DNA of 40,375 bases from a bacterium (GCA_027484025.1 JAIXTI010000158.1:1-40375); one strand, 5' to 3'; shown: positions 18,211 through 27,191, counted from the first letter of the stretch. The notes: generated by a model from the letters alone, not told the origin. Numbers and translations are program-made.

Positions 18211-19998
18211 ATGACCTCCGTCCTCGGGATTTCCGCCTTTTTTCACGATAGCGCCGCCTGCCTCGTGCAGGATGGGGTCATCGTCGCGGCGGCCTCCGAA
18301 GAACGGTTCACGCGTCGGAAAGGCGACGCGGCTTTCCCGGCGCAGGCCGCGGCGTGGTGTCTAAAGCAAGGCGGGCTCACCGCCAGTGCGCTCGACGCGG
18401 TGGCGTTCTACGAGAAGCCCATCCTGCATCTCGACCGCCTCTTCGAGAGCTGGCTGGAGACGGCGCCGCGTGGGTGGCGCGCGTTCCTCAAGGGTGGCCC
18501 CCTGTGGGCCCGCGACAAAATCGATCTCGATGGCGCGATTCGCCGGGGCTTGAACGGTTACACCGGCAAACTCCTCTGGTGCGAACATCATGAGTCGCAC
18601 GCGGCGAGTGCGTTTTTCCCCTCGCCGTTTGCCGAAGCGGCCGTGCTCACCATTGATGGCGTGGGTGAATGGGCGACGGCCACCATGGGGGTGGGCAGTG
18701 GCGCGTCGCTCCGCCTCACCCACGAACTCCGCTACCCCGATTCACTCGGACTCCTGTACTCGGCGTGTACGTATCACGCCGGCTTCCGCGTGAACTCCGG
18801 TGAGTACAAGCTCATGGGGCTCGCGCCGTTCGGCACGCCGCGCTATCTCGACGTCATGCTGCGCGAGCTTGTCGATCTGCGCGACGACGGTTCGTTCCGG
18901 CTGCATCGTTCGCCGTTCGGCTTTGTCGATGGCTTGCGCATGACGACCGCGCACTTTGACGCGTTGTTCGATGGACCGCCGCGCATGCCCGAGTCGCCCA
19001 TCACGCAACGCGATATGGATCTCGCGGCGTCGGTGCAGCAGCTGACCGAGATGATCGTGCAGCGCATGGTGCGCTCGGTGGTTCGCGAGACCGGCGTGCG
19101 TGATCTGTGCATGGCTGGCGGTGTCGCGCTCAACGCGGTCGCGAACGGCACACTCAAGCGCGAAAAGTTCGTCGACCGCTTGTGGGTGCAGCCAGCGGCA
19201 GGCGACGCCGGCGGTGCGCTCGGCGCCGCACTGCTGGCATGGCATCGGTACTTCGGTGGTGCGCGACATCGCGACAGCGTTGAGGCGGCGAAGCACGAGA
19301 CCATGCACGACACGATGCACGGCGCGCTGCTCGGCCCCTCGTTCTCTGACGACGCGATCGCGGCCGACCTGGCGGCACAGGGCGCCGTCGTCGAAACGCT
19401 CGGGCGCGACGGCGTCGTGCAGCGGACCGCCGAGTGTCTCGCCGATGGCGGAATTGTCGGGTGGTTTGATGGGCGCATGGAGTTCGGGCCGCGTGCCCTC
19501 GGAGCGCGCTCGATTCTGGCCGACCCGCGTAAGCACGACATGCAAGAGCGGCTCAACGCGCACATCAAGTTGCGCGAAAACTTCCGTCCATTTGCACCGG
19601 CCGTGTTGGCCGAGCGTGCGCATGAATACTTCGATGGCATCGAAGGCGACGAGTCGCCGTACATGCTGCAGGTAGTGCCGGTGCGTGTCGATGCGCCGCC
19701 ACTGCCGGCCATCACGCACCGCGACGGATCGGCGCGCGTGCAAACCGTCACGGCGGCACGCACGCCTGGATTGCGTGCCGTCCTCGAGGCGTTCGCGACC
19801 CGGACTGGCTGTCCGGTGCTCGTGAATACGAGTTTCAATATCCGTGGTGAACCGGTGGTGCATTCGCCCGCCGACGCCTACGCGTGTCTCATGCGCACCG
19901 ATATCGACGCGTTGGCCATTGGCCCGTACTTCGTGCTGCGCACAGCACAGCCCACCGTTGGCGATGCGCGCTGGCACGTCACGCTGGAGCCGGACTGA
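18211..19998 (+). CDS. Carbamoyltransferase of the NodU/CmcH/SxtI family
   Basis: 595-aa enzyme expected to move a carbamoyl group from carbamoyl phosphate, via carbamoyl-AMP, to a hydroxyl on a sugar or other small molecule. The N-terminal ASKHA-like domain (~1-350) shows GISAFFHDSAACLV, EERFTRRKGD, the metal-binding CEHHESHAASAF, LTIDGVGEW and EYKLMGLAPFG. The C-terminal YrdC-like domain (~380-580) shows GWFDGRMEFGPRALGARSI, ENFRPFAP and NTSFNIRGEP. The length is normal. There is no Shine-Dalgarno before ATG 18211; TTAACT at 18196-18201 could be a -10 of a leaderless or nearly leaderless transcript. The next gene overlaps the stop by 1 nt and encodes an SxtJ-like membrane protein, the same order as sxtI-sxtJ-sxtK in saxitoxin clusters. 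The acceptor substrate is unknown. Confidence 0.94.
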   Translation: MTSVLGISAFFHDSAACLVQDGVIVAAASEERFTRRKGDAAFPAQAAAWCLKQGGLTASALDAVAFYEKPILHLDRLFESWLETAPRGWRAFLKGGPLWARDKIDLDGAIRRGLNGYTGKLLWCEHHESHAASAFFPSPFAEAAVLTIDGVGEWATATMGVGSGASLRLTHELRYPDSLGLLYSACTYHAGFRVNSGEYKLMGLAPFGTPRYLDVMLRELVDLRDDGSFRLHRSPFGFVDGLRMTTAHFDALFDGPPRMPESPITQRDMDLAASVQQLTEMIVQRMVRSVVRETGVRDLCMAGGVALNAVANGTLKREKFVDRLWVQPAAGDAGGALGAALLAWHRYFGGARHRDSVEAAKHETMHDTMHGALLGPSFSDDAIAADLAAQGAVVETLGRDGVVQRTAECLADGGIVGWFDGRMEFGPRALGARSILADPRKHDMQERLNAHIKLRENFRPFAPAVLAERAHEYFDGIEGDESPYMLQVVPVRVDAPPLPAITHRDGSARVQTVTAARTPGLRAVLEAFATRTGCPVLVNTSFNIRGEPVVHSPADAYACLMRTDIDALAIGPYFVLRTAQPTVGDARWHVTLEPD

Positions 19999-20429
19999 TG
20001 GCCGCGATGCACACGACATCCCCCGCCGACGCACTGCCGTCGCCGCGCCGCTTTGCGTTCACGGTGGGGCCCACCCTGTTGCTGCTCGCTGCCGTGGCGA
20101 CGTTCCGGCAGAAGTCCGGCGCCTCGGGGGTGCTGGTGTCTGCGGCGACGACCATCGGCGCCGTCGTCATGGTGCTGGGTATTGTCGCGCCGCGCGTCTT
20201 GGTGCCTGTGGTGCGCCTCTGGATGGCGCTCGGGCATCTGCTCGGGCGCATCACCACGCCCGTGCTCTTCACCGCGCTCTGGTGGCTGGCTTTCGTACCC
20301 GTGGGTATTCTGCGGCGACGCCTCGGACGCAGCCCGCTCGCGCGCGATCCCGATGCGGCGTCGTACTGGGTAACGCGGCCCGCGCGCGACGAGGCCGTGG
20401 CGCGCGCCGCGATGGAACGGCAGTTTTGA
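19998..20429 (+). CDS. SxtJ-family membrane protein
   Basis: 143 aa. Translation from ATG 19998 shares 1 nt with the carbamoyltransferase stop (TGATG). It has three hydrophobic segments, the first near 20-35 (FTVGPTLLLLAAVATF) followed by GVLVSAATTIGAVVMVLGIV and VLFTALWWLAFVPVGIL. Between them lies an amphipathic stretch (RLWMALGHLLGRIT), and a polar tail ends DPDAASYWVTR. This layout and the position directly after a carbamoyltransferase match SxtJ-like proteins, whose function is unknown. It probably anchors or assists the carbamoyltransferase at the inner membrane; this is inference from conserved neighbourhood. Confidence 0.85.
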   Translation: MAAMHTTSPADALPSPRRFAFTVGPTLLLLAAVATFRQKSGASGVLVSAATTIGAVVMVLGIVAPRVLVPVVRLWMALGHLLGRITTPVLFTALWWLAFVPVGILRRRLGRSPLARDPDAASYWVTRPARDEAVARAAMERQF

Positions 20430-20432
20430 CGC

Positions 20433-20582
20433 ATGACCATTCTGCGCGAACTGTTTGCGTTTCTCCGCACCAACAAGAAGCTGTGGCTCCTCCCCATCGT
20501 TCTCGTGTTCGTGGTCCTTGGCACGCTGGTGGTGCTGGCCCAGGGGTCGGTGCTGGCGCCGCTGATCTACTCGATCTTCTGA
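20433..20582 (+). CDS. DUF5989-like (SxtK-like) 49-aa membrane protein
   Basis: A 49-aa gene easily missed for its size. It starts at ATG 20433, 3 nt after the SxtJ-like stop, and ends at TGA 20580-20582, 4 nt before the next ATG. The sequence has a basic amphipathic start (ILRELFAFLRTNKKLW) and one membrane helix (LLPIVLVFVVLGTLVVLAQG), then SVLAPLIYSIF. This matches my memory of DUF5989 proteins, which occur next to carbamoyltransferase and SxtJ genes. The role is unknown; a small inner membrane partner of the two upstream products is likely. Conservation of the LLPIVLV and QGSxLAP segments supports a real gene. Confidence 0.85.
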   Translation: MTILRELFAFLRTNKKLWLLPIVLVFVVLGTLVVLAQGSVLAPLIYSIF

Positions 20583-20586
20583 TCGG

Positions 20587-22458
20587 ATGACGACGTCACG
20601 TTCGCGCTGGTTCACCGCTATTGCGCTCATGGTGCCGCTGCTGCTCTTCGGTGCCATCGAGGGGATCATGCGTGTCGCGTGGCCTGCCGGGGAGTTGCCC
20701 CTATTCGTGACCGCCGCCGCGGGGAACGGCGAGTGGCTCATGGCCAATCCCGTCGTCGCGGCGCGCTGGTTTCCCGGAGAGCCGTCGCCGCCGGCACCCA
20801 ATCTCGAGTTCTTTCGCGCCACCAAGGCCGCCAACGGCTTCCGGGTGTTCGTGCTGGGCGAGTCGTCGGCGCAGGGCTTCCCGTATCCGCGCACTGGCTC
20901 CTTTGCGCGGCTGCTCGATGCCGCACTCACCGATGCGCTGCCGGATCGCGACGTCGAAGTGGTCACCGTGGGTATTGCGGCGACGAACAGCTACGCGATG
21001 CTCGACGTGCTCCCGCAGCTACTCGCGCAACAGCCTGACGCCGTGTTGTACTACGGTGGGCACAACGAGTTCGTCGGTGCACTTGGTGCCGGTTCCGCCA
21101 TTCGGCTCGCCGCCAGTCCGTCGCTGACACGGGCCTTCGTCGCGCTGCAGCAGCTACGATCGGTGCGCGCGCTCAATCGTGTCGTCGCGCAACGTCGTGC
21201 ACGAAGTGCGGCGGGGGCCGTCAATCCGTCGGCCGCAAGCTTCATGGAATCCGTCACGAACGGGCAGGAAGTCCCGGTGGACGGCCCGGCGTTTCGCGTC
21301 GGGGTGCAGCAGTTTGACGAGAATCTCACGCGCATTGCGGAGCGTATCGTCGATGCCGGGGTGCCGCTGTACATCGCGTCGACGCCGGCCAATGTGCGTG
21401 ATCAGGCGCCGTTTGCATCGGCCGGCAACGATGCGGCGCGGGCCACGTTCGCGCAGGCCGTCACCATGCTCGCTTCCGGCGACAGCAGCGCGGCGCGCTC
21501 GGCCTACGTTCGCGCGCGCGATCTCGATGTCGTACGCTTTCGCGCGCCCGGCGTGTTCGACTCGGTGGTCGCACGTGTCGTGCAACGGGTCGCGCAGCGA
21601 GGCGGCGCGTCGCCATCGTCGGCGCGTGTGCACTACGTCCCCGTCGCGGAAGCGTTCGCGGCGCAGAGTCCGGCGGGTGCGCCCGGCCACGAGCTCTTTC
21701 TCGAACACGTGCACCCCAACCGCGCGGGCGTGCAGCTCATTGCGAACGTGTTTCTCACGACGCTGCGCAGTGCACCACCTTCTGGCATCACCATCGACAG
21801 TACGCGGCTTCGCACGATGGCCGCGTACGAGCAGCAGGTGGCGGTGACGCCGTTCGATGAACGCATTGCGCAGCATCGCGTCGCCGCGCTCGCGGCACGA
21901 TGGCCGTTCGTCGCGGTGACGGAGCAGGGGGACTATCGCGCGACCTACGTGCCACAGAATGCGGCCGATACGCTCGCGTTCCTTGTGGCGGGTGGGGCGC
22001 GGCCGTGGGAGTTGGCCAAACTGGAACTGGCGCGCCGGCTCGAGGCTGCGGGCGATACGGCGCAGGCCGTGCAGGAGTACCGCGGCCTGGCCAACGACCA
22101 ATTCATCTTTGCCGAACCGCACAAGCTCGCCGGCGCCGCGCTGTTCCGGGCGCGGCGATTCGCCGAGGCCGACACGCAATTCGAACTGGCGCTCGCGCTG
22201 GAGCCGTCGGCGGAGTTGGCGCTGGTGCGTGCGCGCATCGCCGGCGACGCGCAGCGGTGGCCGCAGGCGGTGCAGTTGCTGGAGTTGGCGCAGCGGCTGC
22301 AACCCGGGCGCGCGGATGTGCTGTATCAGTTGGCGCTGGCCCAGTCGGTGACCGGGAATATTCCGGCGGCTCGTGCCACTGCTACGGAGTTGCAGCGATT
22401 GCATCCGCAGTTTCCGGCGCTGGCGCAGCTGCGTGCCGTGCTCGGGCTTGCTCGCTGA
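20587..22458 (+). CDS. Membrane-anchored SGNH/GDSL hydrolase with C-terminal TPR-like repeats
   Basis: 623 aa. An N-terminal anchor (FTAIALMVPLLLFGAIEGIM) places the enzyme in the periplasm. The SGNH blocks are present: block I FVLGESSAQGFP with catalytic Ser93, block II VGIAATNSYAM (G129, N134), block III YYGGHNEFVGA (N160), block V FLEHVHPNRAG with His376 and Glu373 in the usual Asp position. Residues ~460-623 form helical repeats (ELARRLEAAGDTAQAVQEYR, RFAEADTQFELALALEPSA, AVQLLELAQRLQPGRADVLY). Such enzymes act as esterases or acyl/acetyl-transferases on glycans and lipids. The ATG follows the DUF5989-like stop by 4 nt, so it belongs to the carbamoyltransferase operon and may act on the same product. 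Confidence 0.9.
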   Translation: MTTSRSRWFTAIALMVPLLLFGAIEGIMRVAWPAGELPLFVTAAAGNGEWLMANPVVAARWFPGEPSPPAPNLEFFRATKAANGFRVFVLGESSAQGFPYPRTGSFARLLDAALTDALPDRDVEVVTVGIAATNSYAMLDVLPQLLAQQPDAVLYYGGHNEFVGALGAGSAIRLAASPSLTRAFVALQQLRSVRALNRVVAQRRARSAAGAVNPSAASFMESVTNGQEVPVDGPAFRVGVQQFDENLTRIAERIVDAGVPLYIASTPANVRDQAPFASAGNDAARATFAQAVTMLASGDSSAARSAYVRARDLDVVRFRAPGVFDSVVARVVQRVAQRGGASPSSARVHYVPVAEAFAAQSPAGAPGHELFLEHVHPNRAGVQLIANVFLTTLRSAPPSGITIDSTRLRTMAAYEQQVAVTPFDERIAQHRVAALAARWPFVAVTEQGDYRATYVPQNAADTLAFLVAGGARPWELAKLELARRLEAAGDTAQAVQEYRGLANDQFIFAEPHKLAGAALFRARRFAEADTQFELALALEPSAELALVRARIAGDAQRWPQAVQLLELAQRLQPGRADVLYQLALAQSVTGNIPAARATATELQRLHPQFPALAQLRAVLGLAR

Positions 22459-22545
22459 CTGCGAGTCCCGCACGCCGCCGGCATTGTCGTGCCCGTGTAC
22501 GGCCTGCATGATTGAAGGGTCTGTCGTCTTCGCCTGGAGGTTCCC

Positions 22546-23736
22546 GTGCGCATGTCGTCGCCAATGCCTGTCGCTGTTTCGCTGAGCGTGTTCGCTGCAG
22601 CGATCGCTGGCCATATGCTTTGGCCGCAGCGGCTCGAGGCCACGGCCGCGTATGGCGGTGCGGTTCGCGTGCCGGACGGCACGGTGCGCGGCGTCGTGCG
22701 TGATGTGCAAGGCACGCCGGTGGCGAGCGCCGAGGTGCAGTGGTTGCCATCGGGTACCGTGGTGCGCAGCCGGGACGATGGCAGTTTCCTGCTCAGCGGC
22801 GTGCCCGCGGGTCCCGTCACGGTACGCGTGCGACGGATTGGCTATCAGCCGCAGCAGCGCGAGGTCACCGTCGCCGAAAAAGGAACGGTCGTCGCCGATT
22901 GGCGACTGGCGCGGGCGCCGCAACAGATGGCGGTACTCAATGTGAACGCGCGCAAGGATCCGTCCGACGGTCGCCTGGCCGGATACCGGGAGCGGCTCGA
23001 CGCCAAACGCGGCGGCCACTTCATCACGCGCGAGCGGATCGAGCAATCGGGCAATCGCAATCTGCTCGACGCCTTCCGCGGTATTCCCGGCGTGCGCATT
23101 TCGACGCCAGCGCGGGGCGTGAACGCCGGCAAGGTGGTGCGCTTCCGCTCGAGCACCTGCCAGCCGCTGGTGTTCATCGACGGCTTCGCGGCCACGGCGG
23201 CCGACTTCGATTTCGAATCGATCGACCTCAACATGGTCGAGGGGATCGAACTGTACCTCTCCTCGAACTCGGTGCCGCCGGAGCTGATCGGGTCGCGCGG
23301 GCTCGAGCAGTGCGGAGTGGTGGCCGTCTGGTCACGGCCGGCCCAGCCGCGCGTGCCGCGGGCGAAGGGGACCGACGAACGCCGTGCCGAATTGGTGAAG
23401 GAACTGGCGGCGGGGACCGTGCTCACGGCAGAGCAGGTCGACTCGACCGCCGCCCTGGCGAACGGCGAGCTCGAGGTGTTGTACCCCGAGCCGTTGTGGC
23501 GCGCGGGGGTCAGCGGGCAGGCGACCGTGGAGTTCGTCGTCGACGCGCGCGGGCGTCTGGATTGGGGAACGCTGGCGGTGGTTTCGGCGACCAATGACGC
23601 CTTCGGCCGCGCCATTATCGAGGCGTTGGTGCCCGCCAAGTGGGACGCGGCGACGAAGGGACGAACACCCGTCGCCCAGCTGGTCGTGTTGACCATCGAA
23701 TTTGCGCGTCCGCCATCGGTTCCTCCCGCGCGATAA
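22546..23736 (+). CDS. Carboxypeptidase-regulatory / TonB plug / TonB C-terminal fusion protein without barrel
   Basis: 396 aa. The start is GTG 22546, 5 nt after TGGAGG; ATG 22552 is an alternative. A signal or anchor lies at ~1-35. Residues ~45-125 are a carboxypeptidase-regulatory sandwich (GTVRGVVRDVQGTPVASAEV, DDGSFLLSGVPAGPVTVRVR, GYQPQQ). Residues ~150-265 are a TonB-receptor plug (FITRERIEQSGNRNLLDAF, QPLVFIDGF, IELYLSSNSVPPE) with two Cys, in STCQPLV and LEQCGVV, likely paired. No barrel follows. Residues ~310-390 resemble a TonB C-terminal domain (LYPEPLWRAGVSGQATVEFV, VVSATNDAFGRAIIEAL). The protein therefore combines pieces of receptor and energiser. It lies 87 nt after the SGNH gene and ahead of a SusCD pair. 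Its function is unknown, perhaps modulation of TonB traffic. Confidence 0.85.
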   Translation: MRMSSPMPVAVSLSVFAAAIAGHMLWPQRLEATAAYGGAVRVPDGTVRGVVRDVQGTPVASAEVQWLPSGTVVRSRDDGSFLLSGVPAGPVTVRVRRIGYQPQQREVTVAEKGTVVADWRLARAPQQMAVLNVNARKDPSDGRLAGYRERLDAKRGGHFITRERIEQSGNRNLLDAFRGIPGVRISTPARGVNAGKVVRFRSSTCQPLVFIDGFAATAADFDFESIDLNMVEGIELYLSSNSVPPELIGSRGLEQCGVVAVWSRPAQPRVPRAKGTDERRAELVKELAAGTVLTAEQVDSTAALANGELEVLYPEPLWRAGVSGQATVEFVVDARGRLDWGTLAVVSATNDAFGRAIIEALVPAKWDAATKGRTPVAQLVVLTIEFARPPSVPPAR

Positions 23737-24069
23737 GCTACGCAAACGTTTTGTTTGCAAGCGGTTACGGGAATGAGACGCGGTGTCGTCCGGGCGTGAT
23801 CTGTAGTCCCTTTAACGACAAATTCGCGTGGGTCAAGTGGTGAGAAGATGGGACGAGTGACATTGCATTGGGTCGAACGGTTCGGTTAGGTTCCGCCGCA
23901 TGTGTCGAAACCGTCACATTTGCCCCCGTTTCTGTCACGGTGACGGGTAGGCGGGTGGTGATGTTGTAGAAACACGAGGTTTGGCCCAGGCTTGCGCGAC
24001 GTGTCGCCTGCTGGGCCGTCCGGTCCCCCCACAGGACCGCTAGTAACTCCCCCTAGAAGAGGACAACAG
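23737..24069. other. 333-nt gene-free region upstream of the SusC gene
   Basis: No gene is supported. It holds a LacI-family operator-like palindrome at 23756-23769 and a C/T/G-rich leader just before the SusC ATG. No clear -35/-10 pair was found by eye. Confidence 0.4.
23756..23769. promoter_or_regulatory. LacI/GalR-type operator-like site
   Basis: TGCAAGCGGTTACG fits the generic LacI-family operator TGNAANCGNTTNCA at nine of ten fixed positions, with a central CG. It lies 20 nt after the fusion gene stop and ~300 nt upstream of SusC. No LacI-family gene is in the window. A single visual match in a GC-rich genome is weak evidence. Confidence 0.3.
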
Positions 24070-27000
24070 ATGGGAAGCGCACAGTCAGCAATGCGCGTGC
24101 TGCGTACAGCGGCCGGCATTGCGCTCCTGATGTCGCCGATAGCGGCTGCGAAGGCGCAGACCGTTATCCGTGGCACAGTTACCACGCAGGGTACGGGAGC
24201 GCCGGTTCCGGCCACCGTCGCCATCCAGACGATGGGGCTCTCCGCCATCGCGTCCGAGCAGGGTCGCTACACCCTCACCATCCCGGCGGGTCGCGCGACC
24301 GGCCAGCAGGTCATCATCACGGCCCGCTTCATCGGCTACACGCCGCGCAGCACGCCCATCACGCTGTCGGCGGCCGACCAGACGGTCAATTTCGAAATGA
24401 AGGCGGACCCGTTCCGCCTGAACGAAATCATCACCACCGGTACCGCCGACGGTCAGTCGGCCAAGAAGCTCCCGTTCTCCGTGGCCAAGGTCTCGGCGGA
24501 ACAGCTCAAGGACGTGCCGGCCTCCTCGCCGGTGGCCGCCCTCGCGGGTAAGGTCGCTGGCGCGCGCGTCGCGCTCGGCGTCGGTAACCCGGGCGCCGCT
24601 CCGGCCATCCGTCTCCGTGGCTCAACCAGCCTCGGTGTCGGCGGCTCCGCGCCGCTCATCATCGTCGACGGCGTCATCACGCGCTTCTCCATCGCCGACA
24701 TCGACGCCCAGGACATCGAGTCGATCGAAGTCCTCAAGGGTGCCGCGGCCTCGGCCTTCTACGGCTCCGACGCCGCCAACGGCGTGCTCTCCATTACCAC
24801 CAAGCGTGGTAAGGACATCAAGGACGGCACGACCCGCGTCTCGGTGCGCTCGGAAATCGGTAACTCGTCGCTCAACAAGTGGGTGCCGCTCAACGAGTTC
24901 CACAACTACACGCTCAACCCCGATGGCTCCATCCTGCAGACCGCCGCTGGCGCGCGTCCGCTCGATGGCCTCATCTCCGACAACGCGTATCCCACGTCGG
25001 GCGACGGCCGCTACCGCAACCAGCTCAAGGAATGGCTGGGCACTGGCCAGTTCTACTCGAACAACATCCAGGTCGGCTACCGCCGCGGCGGCACCAACCT
25101 GAACAGCTCGTTCACGTCGGACCACAATGCCGGCGTCATGCCGTTCCGCAGCGGCCAGTTCCGTCAGTCGGCCCGCGCGAACATCGACCAGCAGATCAAC
25201 CCGAAGCTCGACTTCGGCTCGTCGTTCACGTACTCGCTCAACCGCAACGACTACGATCCGAACGACAGCCAGGGCTGGTTCGCACTGCTGCAGTCGCCGC
25301 CCGACATCGATCTGACGCGCCCCAACGGCCCGAACGATCCGATCGAGTTCAACCCGGTGCTTCCGTCGTGGGCCGCCAACGCCCGTGGCAACCCGCTCTA
25401 CGGCCTCAAGAACACGTCGCTCGGCCTGCGCCGCGAGCGTATCCTCGGCTCGGCCAACCTGCGCTACAAGCCGACCAGCTGGCTGCGCCTCGAAGGCCAG
25501 TACGGCACCGACCGCTCCAACACGAACACCAACAACTACAACTTCAAGGGCTTCCTCAACTCGTCGGGTCTCCCGACGGACGGTAACCTCGGGTTGTCGA
25601 ACGGCGTGAACGTCGCGGAAAACCTCCAGGCGAACGCGATCGCCACGAAGGTGTTCTTCGGTAACTTGTCGTCCACCACGCGTGCGACGTACCTGCTGGA
25701 AAAGCAGACGAACAACGGCTTCAGCGCTTCAGGTGACGTGCTCACCGTCGTCGGCGTGCCCGACCTCGACGCCGTCAACCCGGCCAACAACTTCGTCGGC
25801 TCGAGCAGCACCACGCGTAACGCGCAGAACTACTTCATCTCGCAGGGCTTCGACTTCAAGGACAAGTACGTCGCCGACTTCCTCGTGCGTCGTGACGCCT
25901 CGTCGCTCTTCGGTTCCGCAACGCGCTGGGCCAGCTTCTACCGCATGTCCGGTTCGTGGCGTTGGAATGAAGACCTCAAGATCCCCGGCATCCAGGAAGG
26001 CCGTCTCCGCGCCTCGCGCGGTACTGCCGGTGTGCGCCCGGAATTCGCCGACCAGTACGAGACGTACTCGGTCAGCCAGGGCCAGATCACCAAGAACCAG
26101 CTTGGCAACAAGAACCTGAAGCCGGCTACGCAGACGGAAAACGAGTACGGCCTCAACGTGACGTTCCTCGACCGTTTCGACGCCGAAGTCGTGTACGCCG
26201 AGCGTAACACAGAAGATGCCTTCCTCCGCGTGCCGCTGTCGCTCGCGCAGTCGGGTGGCTTCCAGAATCAGGTGCAGAACGCCGCGACGGTGTCGGCCAA
26301 GACGTGGGAATTCTCGCTCCAGAGCCGTCTGTACGAAGGGAAGGACGTGAGCTACAACGTCGGCTTCACCGCCGACCGTACGCGTCAGCGTATCGACAAG
26401 CTCGGTCGCGCGCCGTACCGCGTGAACGCGGGTGGTCAGAGCCAGAACGTCTTCTACTATGCGGAAGGCGAAGCGCTCGGCATCATCTACGGCAAGAAGT
26501 GGCTCCGCTCGATGGACGAAGTCGCGCAGCAGGGTCTCGATCAGAGCCTGTTCACGGTCAACAGCGACGGCTACGTCGTTCGCAAGGCGCAGCTGAACAC
26601 TGGCGCCGAAGCGCCGATTGCCTTCCGCAACGCTGCGGGTAGCGATCAGGTCGTCATCGGTGACGTGAACCCCGACTTCTCGTTCGGTTTCACGCAGAAC
26701 CTCCGCTTCAAGAACCTGTCGCTGTACGCGCTCATCGACGGTGTGAAGGGCGGCGACATCTACAACTTCACGAAGCAGTGGATGTATCAGGACGGCCGTC
26801 ATGGCACGCAGGGACAGGGTAACCGTCCCGAAGCCGATCGTCGCCCGCTCGCCTGGTACTCGGGCGGTCTGTACGACGGCCTGAACGCCAACTCGCACTT
26901 CGTCGAAGACGGCAGCTATGCACGTCTCCGCGAGCTCAGCGTGGCCTACCAGTTCACGCCGAACCTGCTCCGCAAGGTCGGTATCAACGGTCTGGCGAAC

Positions 27001-27162
27001 GGATTCAAGTTCTCGATCGTCGGCCGCAACATGCTGACGTGGACGAACTACTCCGGCTTCGACCCCGAAGCCAACTCGGGCGGTGACTTCAATTTCCGCA
27101 TCGACGGCTTCCGCTACCCGAATTTCCGCACGATCACGGCGATGATCGACGTGTCGTTCTGA
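24070..27162 (+). CDS. SusC/RagA-family TonB-linked outer membrane transporter
   Basis: 1030-aa outer membrane transporter for glycans or peptides, working with its SusD lipoprotein lid. The ATG at 24070 follows GAAGAGGA and begins a signal peptide (MRVLRTAAGIALLMSPIAAA, cleavage after KAQ at ~36). Residues ~37-125 are the carboxypeptidase-regulatory domain (VIRGTVTTQGTGAPVPATV, RFIGYTPRSTPITLS). The plug follows at ~140-260 with the SusC hallmarks IRLRGSTSLG, PLIIVDGVI, DIESIEVLKGAAASAFYGSD and ANGVLSITTKRG. The remainder is barrel, ending in the typical DGFRYPNFRTITAMIDVSF. The SusD partner starts 29 nt downstream. The substrate cannot be read from the sequence, and no glycoside hydrolase lies nearby. 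Confidence 0.96.
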   Translation: MGSAQSAMRVLRTAAGIALLMSPIAAAKAQTVIRGTVTTQGTGAPVPATVAIQTMGLSAIASEQGRYTLTIPAGRATGQQVIITARFIGYTPRSTPITLSAADQTVNFEMKADPFRLNEIITTGTADGQSAKKLPFSVAKVSAEQLKDVPASSPVAALAGKVAGARVALGVGNPGAAPAIRLRGSTSLGVGGSAPLIIVDGVITRFSIADIDAQDIESIEVLKGAAASAFYGSDAANGVLSITTKRGKDIKDGTTRVSVRSEIGNSSLNKWVPLNEFHNYTLNPDGSILQTAAGARPLDGLISDNAYPTSGDGRYRNQLKEWLGTGQFYSNNIQVGYRRGGTNLNSSFTSDHNAGVMPFRSGQFRQSARANIDQQINPKLDFGSSFTYSLNRNDYDPNDSQGWFALLQSPPDIDLTRPNGPNDPIEFNPVLPSWAANARGNPLYGLKNTSLGLRRERILGSANLRYKPTSWLRLEGQYGTDRSNTNTNNYNFKGFLNSSGLPTDGNLGLSNGVNVAENLQANAIATKVFFGNLSSTTRATYLLEKQTNNGFSASGDVLTVVGVPDLDAVNPANNFVGSSSTTRNAQNYFISQGFDFKDKYVADFLVRRDASSLFGSATRWASFYRMSGSWRWNEDLKIPGIQEGRLRASRGTAGVRPEFADQYETYSVSQGQITKNQLGNKNLKPATQTENEYGLNVTFLDRFDAEVVYAERNTEDAFLRVPLSLAQSGGFQNQVQNAATVSAKTWEFSLQSRLYEGKDVSYNVGFTADRTRQRIDKLGRAPYRVNAGGQSQNVFYYAEGEALGIIYGKKWLRSMDEVAQQGLDQSLFTVNSDGYVVRKAQLNTGAEAPIAFRNAAGSDQVVIGDVNPDFSFGFTQNLRFKNLSLYALIDGVKGGDIYNFTKQWMYQDGRHGTQGQGNRPEADRRPLAWYSGGLYDGLNANSHFVEDGSYARLRELSVAYQFTPNLLRKVGINGLANGFKFSIVGRNMLTWTNYSGFDPEANSGGDFNFRIDGFRYPNFRTITAMIDVSF

Positions 27163-27191
27163 TCCCGCTGATCACATAACGGAGACTATTT

